64,000 bases of DNA from Paraburkholderia hiiakae (GTDB lineage Bacteria; Pseudomonadota; Gammaproteobacteria; Burkholderiales; Burkholderiaceae). Shown piece by piece: positions 52,201 through 60,732 of the stretch. The position numbers were made by a program, and so were the translations under genes. The stretch is taken from contig NZ_CAJHCQ010000010.1 of the NCBI RefSeq assembly GCF_904848665.1, positions 221,285-285,284 on the forward strand. Direction: 5' to 3'. Within the stretch, counting starts at the first letter, position 1. Each line of letters begins with the position of its first letter. A model generated the notes under the pieces. It did no database searches. It was not told the origin of the DNA and saw nothing but the letters and a program-made list of their open reading frames with translations.

Positions 52201-52398
52201 CGTTGGGCCTACGCCTGACTCGCCCCGAGAACTCAACCTACTGCCATCTGCGTGGCAGCTACCACGCCCCTCCTTCTTGCCTTGCCTTTCCCGCGGTCTG
52301 CGCGACCCGCGCCAAGCGTTATGGATCGCCCGCATGGTGCAGCAGGCGCTTTGGCTATGACAATAGGTCAATAAAAAAGGACGGCCCGCGTGGGTGTG

Positions 52399-54102
52399 TC
52401 AAGCGACACCATGCGGCATCTGCGCCGCCTTCGACAGCACACGGACGGCCACTGGGTCATCGCGGCCTCTCAGTCGTGCGGAGAGTAGCGGCAGGCCGGC
52501 TGCTGAAACGCCCGCATGCTGGAAGACTTGTTCTGAGACGATCGCCTCACAAGCGATCTCCTTTGTCATCTGCTCAAGTCTCGAGGCCACGTTCAATGGG
52601 TCACCAATTGCAGTGAATGTGGCATGCTCGCGAAAGCCAATCTCCCCCATTACTGCCTGTCCGCAATGTAATCCAATACCAAACCGGATTTTTGCTTGCA
52701 ACTGCTGCTCGAGCGCAGCGTTGAGTTCGTCAATATTGGCTGCCACCAGCGGCACTGCGCCGAGCGCCTGACGACAGGCGATGGACGGCTCTGTGCTTAA
52801 GCCAAATATCGCGAGCACTGCGTCGCCCATAAACTGGTTTGGCAGGCCGCCCGCCTGCATGACTGCGGAGCTGACTGCACTCAGGAATCGACTGACCACG
52901 AACAGGCTGTCGAACGGTAGTTGTGTCGCCGCAAGCCTTGTGGAATCCCGCATATCCACGAACATGAACGCCGCGAAACGCTCTTGCGGCATGACATCCC
53001 GCTGGCGCCGCTGCAAGAAGGCCACTGATGCTGTCGGAGGCACCAGTGGCCACACGGAGAGATCATGAGCCGGCCGCAACTGGCAAGCGAGGCGCACTGC
53101 CTGCGAATCAGCGCCCAGCCGCTCCAGAACGCGACGCTCTGCCTCGGCAGGCGCGGGCAACGGCACAATGCTGAGCACGCGTACCCGGCACAACGTGCAT
53201 CGGGCGCGGCCACCGCAGCTGCTGGCGTGGGGAACACCGCCCATTCGGCTAGCCTCAAGCACCGAAAATCCGAGCGGCGCGAATATTTTTCGCCCGTCAG
53301 GATACCGAACGCAGAACCGCCCGATCCGGCGCTCCCGTATCGTGCGCATCAGCCGCGCAGCGAGCACCAGCAGCAGTGCACCACCGTCGAAGAGCAAGAA
53401 GTCGTTGCGCAGCCCGGCAAGCCCATGATTTTGCAATCCCGTTCCGATAATCGTTGGCCGGATTGCCGTGGCGCGCCAGACTGGATCTTGCGCGAGCGCG
53501 ATCACTTCCCGTCCACTCTGCAAGAAGCCTAGCAGCGCGAGCACCGGGAGCAGGACGGCGGCGCTCAACAGCACACTGCGCCACGCTCCGAACCAGGGTT
53601 TCAATCGCAACCAGAACCAGATGCCGAAACACCCATGCAGCCAGGCGACCACCAGCAGCGTCAGTTGTACACGGCCGAACATCGGCGAATCGATCCAGAA
53701 CGAGTACAGCAACTGCGCGTAACCCTTGTTCAGGCCGAACTCGGCAAAAGCGACCCGCGTATTCACAAGGTGGTTGGCTAGCAGCGGTGGTATGCACAAA
53801 CCCAGAACGAGTTGCGCAACTTCACCCGGAGTCCAGTGCAACGAGCGTCGTTCGTAGAGAGCCCACAGCCCCAGGAAGAAGTGCGTCACGAGAGCGCTGT
53901 ACAGCACTGCCGTTCCAAGCCATCCCTGCCAGATGAACTTCTGTACGAGCAGATCACGCTCCATCCATTTGAGTGAGATATTCCCGAGCGAATGATTCAG
54001 GAGGTGCGTGCCCACGTAGGTGAATACCACCAGCCCCGTGGTCAGCCGGACCGATCGCACACCCGCCGGACGAAGCCATTGAGGATAGTGAACGTGTGGC
54101 AT
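52399..54102 (-). CDS. CyaC-like membrane adenylate cyclase with cytochrome-b-type anchor and ferredoxin domain
   Basis: This 567-residue protein has three parts. Residues 1-260 form about six helices with SDH-cytochrome-b-like haem positions (THLLNHSLGNISL, THFFLGLWAL, LANHLVNTR, LHGCFGIWFWL). Residues 265-350 are a 2Fe-2S ferredoxin (GGVPHASSCGGRARCTLCRV plus a distal Cys). Residues 375-560 are a class III cyclase: metal Asp in FVDMRDSTRL and GDAVLAIFG, and TAIGDPLNVASRLEQM with the Asn/Arg pair. It should make cAMP according to quinone or redox state, like CyaC of Sinorhizobium meliloti. The usual lysine before GDA is Gln (PNQFMGDA). ATG 54102 has GGAG upstream; GTG 54132 is possible. Confidence 0.9.
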   Translation of the reverse strand: MPHVHYPQWLRPAGVRSVRLTTGLVVFTYVGTHLLNHSLGNISLKWMERDLLVQKFIWQGWLGTAVLYSALVTHFFLGLWALYERRSLHWTPGEVAQLVLGLCIPPLLANHLVNTRVAFAEFGLNKGYAQLLYSFWIDSPMFGRVQLTLLVVAWLHGCFGIWFWLRLKPWFGAWRSVLLSAAVLLPVLALLGFLQSGREVIALAQDPVWRATAIRPTIIGTGLQNHGLAGLRNDFLLFDGGALLLVLAARLMRTIRERRIGRFCVRYPDGRKIFAPLGFSVLEASRMGGVPHASSCGGRARCTLCRVRVLSIVPLPAPAEAERRVLERLGADSQAVRLACQLRPAHDLSVWPLVPPTASVAFLQRRQRDVMPQERFAAFMFVDMRDSTRLAATQLPFDSLFVVSRFLSAVSSAVMQAGGLPNQFMGDAVLAIFGLSTEPSIACRQALGAVPLVAANIDELNAALEQQLQAKIRFGIGLHCGQAVMGEIGFREHATFTAIGDPLNVASRLEQMTKEIACEAIVSEQVFQHAGVSAAGLPLLSARLRGRDDPVAVRVLSKAAQMPHGVA

Positions 54103-54579
54103 GCTCGACTCTCCGCACATCTCGATACGCACATTCTTGACTATCTCGCTACATCGTGTCGATTCGGAATGCGTTCGATACGAATCGAGCTACAGACGCC
54201 GGCTTCAGAAGTTCGGCCACCCAGCTTGCTCATTCGCTTTCGAGGATCTCATGTCGTCACAGAACGTCACAGAACCCATCAAACCCGTCACGCCGCGGGA
54301 CCTCGAAATGCGCGGCCTATGGGGCGGACTCGGGACACTGTTTGCACTTTTCGGCAGCGTACACGTCCTGGGTGAGCGCCGAGTTTTTCCTTCTTATCAC
54401 GAGATATCGATTTTTCCATCAAATTACACGATTTCAAAAATCGCCGGATGTGGTCGCGCGCCCCGCCCTCCGCTGAACCTGTCGGCTTTCCCGGTGCCGG
54501 TGAACTCGCAATCCTCAACTCCAGCGAGATGAACGCGCAGCGCCTGAGCTTCGTGTCAGTCCAGGCGTTTCATCTGTAA
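54103..54579. other. Region between cyclase and IS element, with a possible truncated small gene
   Basis: A plus-strand frame from ATG 54251 reads MSSQNVTEPIKPVTPRDLEM, then RGLWGGLGTLFALFGSVHVL with a coding-like hydrophobic helix, but after about residue 45 the translation becomes random until a stop at 54532. It may be the start of a gene destroyed before or by the IS insertion. Nothing else is seen. Confidence 0.4.
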
Positions 54580-55925
54580 TGGGATGGTCACCCCCACCTC
54601 GCAGCGAGGTGTACTCTGCCGGGATTCCTTGGGAGATCTGCCATGCAAAACGTCACGCTGGTTGGAATTGATCTAGGCAAGCACGCTTTTCACCTCCATG
54701 GCCAGGACAAGGCAGGTACGGCCGTGTTTCGCAGAAAGGTATCGCGCAAGCAGCTGATCGAGTTCTTCGCGACGTTCCATCCATGCACGGTAGTCATGGA
54801 GGCATGCGCCGGTGCGCATTGCATGGCACGCAAGCTCGCCGAACTCGGGCACGAGGTAAAGCTTATCTCGCCGCAGTTCGTACGCCCGTTCGTCAAGAGC
54901 AACAAAAACGATTTCGTCGATGCGGAAGCTATTTGCGAAGCTGCTTCGCGACCGTCAATGCGCTTCGTCACACCGAAGACTGTATCGCAGCAGACATTGT
55001 CGGCTTTGCACCGGGTACGCGACTCGCTCGTGCGCGACAAGGTGCGCACCACCAATCAGATGCATGGATTCCTGCTTGAATTCGGCGTCACGCTACCTGT
55101 CGGCAATGCCGTTGTCAGGCGCCTGCCCACTTTGCTGGCCGAACATTCCCTCCCGCCGCGTCTTGTCGCGATTCTTGAGCGCCTGCATGCACATTTCAAA
55201 TATCTTTCGGAGCAGATTGGCGAGATCGAGAAGGAACTCGGTCGGCAGCTCGCAGATGACACTATTGCCCAGCGACGACTTTCCATTCCCGGTGTTGGAG
55301 CGATCACCGCAAGTCTACTTACCTCCGAACTCGGCGATGGAAAGCTGTACCGATGCGGCCGCGACTTTGCCGCTGCCGTTGGATTGGTACCACGCCAGTA
55401 CAGCACGGGGGGCCGGTCGAACCTGTTGGGAATTTCCAAGCGGGGAGACAAGAACATCCGCCGGTTGCTCGTCCAGTGTGCACGTGCCTTCATGCTGCAT
55501 CTGAACAAGCACTCGGGCAAGATGGCCGACTGGGTGCGTTCAATGCTCGCACGGCGACACTCAAATGTGGTGGCATGTGCCCTCGCTAACAAGTTCGCGC
55601 GAATAGCCTGGGCCATTGCGAGTCGCGACACAGTATTCGACGCATGCATGCGAAGTGCCGCTCGATGAGCAAGCACCCGCGCTATCGCTTTACCGAAGTC
55701 AACCCATCTGGTTTTGCGAATGTTGATACTGATGACGTGAACGGCAAACCGGCCTGACGGAAACCCTGAGAGGTTAACAGCTTCTGAAGCTGCCCCTGTT
55801 ATCAGGACCACCAGGCGCGATTCTCATCGAGGCGCAACGGCTCATCCAGCCCTGACGCCGGATAGATTTAAGCAAGCCCAACATGCCATGAAATTCAGCA
55901 TTGCAAAAACGGGGGTGACCATAGA
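54580..55925. mobile_element. IS110-family (IS1111-type) insertion sequence
   Basis: The element of about 1.35 kb holds one transposase gene and has 11-base inverted subterminal repeats: TGGTCACCCCC (54585-54595) and GGGGGTGACCA (55911-55921). Subterminal inverted repeats with offset ends are typical of the IS1111 branch. The exact tips are uncertain because such elements make no target duplication. The transposase is intact, so the copy may be active. It borders the accessory segment that follows. Confidence 0.85.
54643..55668 (+). CDS. IS110-family transposase
   Basis: This 341-residue enzyme combines an N-terminal RuvC-like DEDD catalytic domain (LVGIDLGKHAFHLHGQD; VVMEACAGAHCMARKL; SNKNDFVDAEAICEA) with a C-terminal transposase_20 domain (RRLSIPGVGAITASLLTSEL; AAAVGLVPRQYSTGGRSNLL, GISKRGDKNIRRLLVQCARA). 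The four acidic residues (Asp in GIDLG, Glu in MEACA, Asp/Asp in NDFVDAE) are present. A GGGAG lies 9 bases upstream of ATG 54643. Complete and probably functional. Confidence 0.95.
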   Translation: MQNVTLVGIDLGKHAFHLHGQDKAGTAVFRRKVSRKQLIEFFATFHPCTVVMEACAGAHCMARKLAELGHEVKLISPQFVRPFVKSNKNDFVDAEAICEAASRPSMRFVTPKTVSQQTLSALHRVRDSLVRDKVRTTNQMHGFLLEFGVTLPVGNAVVRRLPTLLAEHSLPPRLVAILERLHAHFKYLSEQIGEIEKELGRQLADDTIAQRRLSIPGVGAITASLLTSELGDGKLYRCGRDFAAAVGLVPRQYSTGGRSNLLGISKRGDKNIRRLLVQCARAFMLHLNKHSGKMADWVRSMLARRHSNVVACALANKFARIAWAIASRDTVFDACMRSAAR

Positions 55926-56294
55926 TTAACCTCCACGTTCGCCCCGGTAACTCGCGCGGGCGTTAGAGCCGATATAAAAGAATGGCGGTTCGCGAGGCGT
56001 AGAATACGCCCTTCATTCAACGCATCCGGCTCCGGGCGCGTCGCCTCGAATAACCTGAAATCCAGGCTCTGAGTGTGTCGTTGGTTGGCGAACTTGCCTG
56101 AGCGGCGGCCGGGCGAACAAACAAAGGCTTTATCAGCTTGACGGCAAGAAAGGACGAAGAGCTCCATTTGGCTTTGTACAAGGGTGTTCTCCATGCAGCC
56201 AGGCATCGGGATATGGGCGTCTTGCCAGGGCGGCTCGTCAGGCGTGGGGAAGCGTGCGTAGTACGGCATCAACTGATTAGAGAACGAAAGAAAC
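55926..56294. other. Intergenic region after the IS element
   Basis: About 370 bases without a supported gene. The minus-strand frame 55895-56377 is open but overlaps the exonuclease start and has no domain. Confidence 0.35.
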
Positions 56295-56906
56295 ATGCAA
56301 ACCGTTGCGGTACTCGACTTCGAGACAACCGGGCTTTCGCCGAATCTGGGCGACCGCGCTACCGAGATTGCCGTCATCCTCCTGCGTGACGGTCAGATTG
56401 TTGATCGTTACCAGAGCTTGATGAACGCAGGACGGCGCATCCCGTCCGATGTCGTTGCTCTCACCGGCATCACGAACGACATGATCGCCTCGGCTCCTCC
56501 TGTATCGAAAGTCATGAGGGAATCAGTAGCGTTTGTTGGAAACCATCCCGTCGTTGCCCACAACGCCGGTTTCGATAAGCGGTTTTGGCAGGCAGAACTG
56601 GGGCTTCTTGGAGTGCCAGCGGGGCATTCATTTGCTTGCACAATGCTCGTCGCCAGGCGGATCTACCCACGCGCCCAGTCTCACCGCCTGGCTAGTTTGG
56701 CGGAGATGCTTCAGTTACCGAAAACGGGTCGCGCTCACCGGGCGATGGTTGACGCTGAGGTCGCCAGCCATCTATGGTGTCGATTGCAGCACGACATCGC
56801 TCAAACTTACGGGCTCAAGCGAATCGATCACGCCCTCATGGCTCGATTGCAGAAAACCAGCAAGGCGAAGGTTGCGACATTTCTGGGTTCGCTGTCTAGC
56901 GACTGA
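56295..56906 (+). CDS. DnaQ-like DEDDh 3'-5' exonuclease
   Basis: This 203-residue protein carries the epsilon/RNase T exonuclease motifs: ExoI VAVLDFETTGLSPN (Asp8, Glu10), ExoII VVAHNAGFDKRFW, and ExoIII GRAHRAMVDAEVASHL (His and Asp). A basic C-terminal tail (QKTSKAKVATFLGSLSSD) follows. It degrades DNA or RNA ends in the cytosol. It is not dnaQ of the replisome, as context and C-terminus differ. It is convergent with the TIR-STAND gene and could be a bystander or part of the accessory island. Confidence 0.88.
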   Translation: MQTVAVLDFETTGLSPNLGDRATEIAVILLRDGQIVDRYQSLMNAGRRIPSDVVALTGITNDMIASAPPVSKVMRESVAFVGNHPVVAHNAGFDKRFWQAELGLLGVPAGHSFACTMLVARRIYPRAQSHRLASLAEMLQLPKTGRAHRAMVDAEVASHLWCRLQHDIAQTYGLKRIDHALMARLQKTSKAKVATFLGSLSSD

Positions 56907-56931
56907 GCCCACAGCGCCGAACAACCTGGAC

Positions 56932-56955
56932 CGCCCCCTCTATCCGTAGGGGGCG
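56932..56955. terminator. Hairpin between convergent exonuclease and TIR-STAND genes
   Basis: CGCCCCCT (56932-56939) and AGGGGGCG (56948-56955) form a perfect 8-base stem with an 8-base loop, 26 bases after the exonuclease stop. There is no T-run; it may act as a bidirectional pause or a weak terminator. Confidence 0.4.
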
Positions 56956-57118
56956 ACCAAGGAGGCCTTCCAGAGGCAAGCCTGCGCACGGGGCGCCTTC
57001 ACTGCCGTCTGCGCCCCTTCTGCTTGCGAGCAGGCTCAACGTCTGAACCAAATGGCTCGACTGCCCGCCCGTATTGCCCACACCAAGCTCGAAACAAATT
57101 CAACATGTTGCCGGCCGG

Positions 57119-60100
57119 TCAAAAGGCAGCTGTGAGAGAGTCTGCTTCGCTGGCCCGTCCCTGCTTGCCGAGTACCCGGACGAGGCACTTTAGGCTCTCT
57201 TCAGTATCAGAATGCCCGGCGGGCAACGCGACTGACCGTTGGCCCCAAGCTTGTCGATAGAAGTGTTCCGCTTCGCGATACTGTTCCTTATGTTCAAGCA
57301 CGATTCCAAGCTTGTGCATGCTGGCGGCGGTCGCAAAGTGTCCCTCCGGCAGCACTTTCAGCCTCAGCTCCAGTGCTTCCCGATGCAAACTTTCCGCTTC
57401 GTCTACGGACCCGAGCTTGAATAGCACCTGGGCAAGATTATTCAGGCTAGGTCCAATGAGCGGACTAGTCGCGGGCAGTGCATCGCGTCTCAACTTTAAC
57501 GCAAGCCGATAGAACGGCTCGGCATCCTCGCTACGTCCGAGCCGGTACAGTGCCGTTGCAAGATTATTTTGAATCGCCGCGATATCGGCTTTCGCATCCG
57601 GCGTCAGTTCCTCCCTAATGGCCAATGCCTGCCGATAAAGTGGCTCCGATTCGGAATAATTGCCTTGCTTGTCCAAAGCATCGGCGAGCGAATTCAAGGT
57701 AGTCACGATTCGCTGATCATTGTTCCAGCGACCTTGCTTTTCTATCGCTAGCGCCCGGCGGTAGGCGGATTCGGCCTCCGCGTACTGCCCCTTCTCGTAG
57801 AGCAAATTGCCAAGCGTCTGTCCGACCAGATTCATCACAATTCCAGGAACCTGCTCGCCTTCCGCGATCTCCATGGCGGTTCGGCAGAGTTGCTCCGCTT
57901 CGGCAGATTTTCCTTGCTCCTCCAGTTCTCCCGCAAGATTAGCCAAGGCCAACACGGTAGCGTGATGCGCAACAGGAAACGCCGCAGAAGTGATGTGCAA
58001 TGCCTCGCGAAACAGCCTCTCAGACTCGGCATGTCTGCCCAGGTTACTCAACACATGCCCGAGGTTATTCAAGCACGTTGTGATCATCGGGTGCCCGGGC
58101 GGCATTGCGCGCTTCGTCAACTCGAGCGCCTTCCAATACAGCGGCTCAGCTTCTGCGTAGCGTCCCTGATTCTCCAGATTGATGGCCAGGGTGTTGTAAG
58201 GCGCAGCGGCGATGAAGTGCCCATCCGGTAACGCTTGTGCAAGCTCCATCGCCTCGCGCGCGAGCTTTTCGGCTTGTGCGAGATTCCCCAGAGCTTCCTC
58301 GGCGCCAGCCAGATTATTGAGGTTTTCGATCATATGCGGATCGCCCGCGCCCAGGTTTTTCCGGTTCATCTCCAGCAGCAATCGATAGAGATTCGCGGCG
58401 TCTTCAGCACGGCCCAGCGCGTCTGCGACATACGCCAGCCCAAAAACAACTTTCTCCGTCGCATTGCCGCTTTTGGCGATCGCCGACCAAATCGTCGAAT
58501 ATAATTCTTCGGCCTCCGAAAGATTTTCATCTCGCACGAGTGTGGCGGCAAAGTTGACTAAAAACTGAGAATTTTCGCTTATATCTTCAAGCGTAGGCGA
58601 GACTTTATCGGCGAGCCGCCGATAGATCTGGACGGCATCGCCGTGGCGGCCGCAGGCATCCAGATAAACGGCGAGATTGTTATGCGCTTTGATCTCGCCA
58701 CACTGGTTCAGCGAAGGCAACCATTTTGGCAACCAGTTCATGACGCACGTGTGCCATCTCGCATATTGCGCATTTTTCCCTATCAGCTCGGCCAATAGAA
58801 CATCCGCAATCGACTGACGGCCGTCGACTGCGTCGACATAAAACGGATTGCTCCTTGAATCCGTGAGCCAATCGAGCAACGTTTTATGAAACAGGGCAAG
58901 GCCCGAACGCGACTCGACCAGATAACTTCCCAGCGCGCGCCGTTGTTTGTGGAGTCTTTCTTTGGTCCAGTCCAGCACTTCGACGATCAGGCTTTCGGGC
59001 AACGGATCACCCGCAGCGACGAGCAGCCTGAGCAGTGGCTGGACACTATCTTCGTAGCATCCAGATGCTTGCCCGAAACGACGCTGGAAGCTCAACTGAT
59101 AGAGACTATTCAGGCCAGGTATGCCGGCATAGATTGTCTGAATCTGTTCCAGATCGAGCACATGGTCACGCAATCCACGTTCGACCTGAACCAGGTACAA
59201 AAACATCCCTTCACTGCGCTCAATCAGTAGCGCTTGCATCCGCTCCTGCTCCGGTGCGGGCATAGCCAGCATCTCCGGCCGCACGGCCAGGTGCTGGGCA
59301 TACCAGGCGCGCAAGTCCGCGCGATTGCGATCGTCTTGAGCGTCGAGCTCAAACGGCTTGTACCGTTGAAGCCGCGATACGACAGCTGATTCCGGGCGGC
59401 TCGTCACCACGAGACCGACCCAGTCCGGCAATCGACACAAATCGCGTGCAATAAAATCCGCAAGCGGATTGTTGCCTGCGTCGTCAGTAGCTTCGTCCAG
59501 TGCGTCGATCAGGATGACCAGCTTGTGCTCACGCCAGATCAGTTGATCCCTGCCAAGCGGCTCGATTACCAGCAAATTGAGCAAGTCGTGTGCGTTCAGC
59601 TTGTCCAGGGCTTTTCGGCTCTCGTTCAACTGATCGGCTACTGAATGCGCACTGACGCCGAGCGCGCGCATCAAACGCACCCTGTAGTCTTCGAGCCGCA
59701 ACGCGAGCTGGTACGCCAGACTCCGCACCGCCCGTTCCGGGCTGCGCAATTCCGCACTGTTGGTGCTGCAGAACCAGTTCGCGACAACAGTATTTCGATT
59801 TCGCGTGACCAGATTGGCCGCAAGCGCCGTTTTGCCGTTCCCAGGGCCCGCCTTGATCCAGAATAGCCGCGATCCGCTCTGATGATCCACCCAGTCCTGA
59901 TACGCCTCGAACACCCACTGTCGGCCGACAAAGTCGTCCAGATGCTCGGCAATGCGTGACTCGAAACTGGTTGGCCGCAGGATGTCGCGAAGCACTTCGA
60001 TCTCGCTCGCGTAGGCGCCTGCTTCGCCTTCAATTTTGGCTATCAACTCGATCAGGTGCGATTCGTACCAGCGCTTCCAGTCCACACCGGGCACCTTGCC

Positions 60101-60646
60101 CGCGCGAATATCGCGCCACTCGTGCAGATCCGGCCACTGAAGTTCTCGCAACGTGAGAGGAATGTCGTTTTCCAGTGCAGCTTCGAGAACGACGGGATAA
60201 ACCGTACCAAAGCGGTTCAATCCGAGCGAAATTTCATTTCGGCACACACCCGGATCACGTAGGGCATGTCTGGACATGAAAGCCACCATCATGTTGCTGG
60301 AGTCGATCCCGCGCGTAATGCTTCCCTTCCAGTCGTCCCAGGTCCCGATATCTTTTGCGTCGAACCAGATCCGGTGGCCGCGCTTCTCGAGATCACCCTT
60401 GAATATCTCGACAAGTTCGCGGTTATCGTCGTGAGCGTAGCTGAAGAAAATGTTCTGAGGGCTGACCGCCTGGCCGTCCGCGCGATTTTCCTGCGCCGCT
60501 ATCACGCCTTGAAAACGTTGCTCGCATTGCTGGCATTCCCACAATGCGACCTTGCTTTTGTATACGAGGTCGCTGCTACCGCAAAATGGGCATGCCGATG
60601 AAAGCGGGTTTCCAGCCTGGTCCTGCGCGTTACTATCCGTAGACAT
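57119..60646 (-). CDS. Zinc-ribbon / TIR / STAND ATPase / TPR protein, likely immune sensor
   Basis: This 1,175-residue protein has four parts. Residues 19-41 form a zinc ribbon (CPFCGSSDLV and ECQQCEQRF, Cys19/22/38/41). Residues 65-205 are a TIR domain (NIFFSYAHDDNRELVEIFKG, RGHRIWFDAKDI, CRNEISLGL with Glu138 where NADase TIRs have their catalytic Glu). A NACHT-like P-loop ATPase follows (Walker A AGPGNGKTALAANL at 266-280; Walker B LVILIDALDEA, Asp381). From about 690 to the end are roughly ten 42-residue TPRs of kinesin-light-chain type. By family analogy the TPRs sense a trigger, the ATPase oligomerises and the TIR consumes NAD or makes a signal. It follows the SLATT-like gene by 86 bases. 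Confidence 0.9.
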   Translation of the reverse strand: MSTDSNAQDQAGNPLSSACPFCGSSDLVYKSKVALWECQQCEQRFQGVIAAQENRADGQAVSPQNIFFSYAHDDNRELVEIFKGDLEKRGHRIWFDAKDIGTWDDWKGSITRGIDSSNMMVAFMSRHALRDPGVCRNEISLGLNRFGTVYPVVLEAALENDIPLTLRELQWPDLHEWRDIRAGKVPGVDWKRWYESHLIELIAKIEGEAGAYASEIEVLRDILRPTSFESRIAEHLDDFVGRQWVFEAYQDWVDHQSGSRLFWIKAGPGNGKTALAANLVTRNRNTVVANWFCSTNSAELRSPERAVRSLAYQLALRLEDYRVRLMRALGVSAHSVADQLNESRKALDKLNAHDLLNLLVIEPLGRDQLIWREHKLVILIDALDEATDDAGNNPLADFIARDLCRLPDWVGLVVTSRPESAVVSRLQRYKPFELDAQDDRNRADLRAWYAQHLAVRPEMLAMPAPEQERMQALLIERSEGMFLYLVQVERGLRDHVLDLEQIQTIYAGIPGLNSLYQLSFQRRFGQASGCYEDSVQPLLRLLVAAGDPLPESLIVEVLDWTKERLHKQRRALGSYLVESRSGLALFHKTLLDWLTDSRSNPFYVDAVDGRQSIADVLLAELIGKNAQYARWHTCVMNWLPKWLPSLNQCGEIKAHNNLAVYLDACGRHGDAVQIYRRLADKVSPTLEDISENSQFLVNFAATLVRDENLSEAEELYSTIWSAIAKSGNATEKVVFGLAYVADALGRAEDAANLYRLLLEMNRKNLGAGDPHMIENLNNLAGAEEALGNLAQAEKLAREAMELAQALPDGHFIAAAPYNTLAINLENQGRYAEAEPLYWKALELTKRAMPPGHPMITTCLNNLGHVLSNLGRHAESERLFREALHITSAAFPVAHHATVLALANLAGELEEQGKSAEAEQLCRTAMEIAEGEQVPGIVMNLVGQTLGNLLYEKGQYAEAESAYRRALAIEKQGRWNNDQRIVTTLNSLADALDKQGNYSESEPLYRQALAIREELTPDAKADIAAIQNNLATALYRLGRSEDAEPFYRLALKLRRDALPATSPLIGPSLNNLAQVLFKLGSVDEAESLHREALELRLKVLPEGHFATAASMHKLGIVLEHKEQYREAEHFYRQAWGQRSVALPAGHSDTEESLKCLVRVLGKQGRASEADSLTAAF

Positions 60647-60732
60647 ATCCCCCCCGAAAACCGTGTGTATTCATTGCCTGCATGATCGGCAGATCTGCAG
60701 ACTTTAGGTGCTGTTTGATCCTTGAAACGCGG

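Noticed and set aside
57300..58600. DNA-level tandem repeats over the TPR region as a CRISPR or satellite
   Set aside because: Similarity is at protein level (42-residue TPRs) with diverged codons; there are no identical repeats or spacers.
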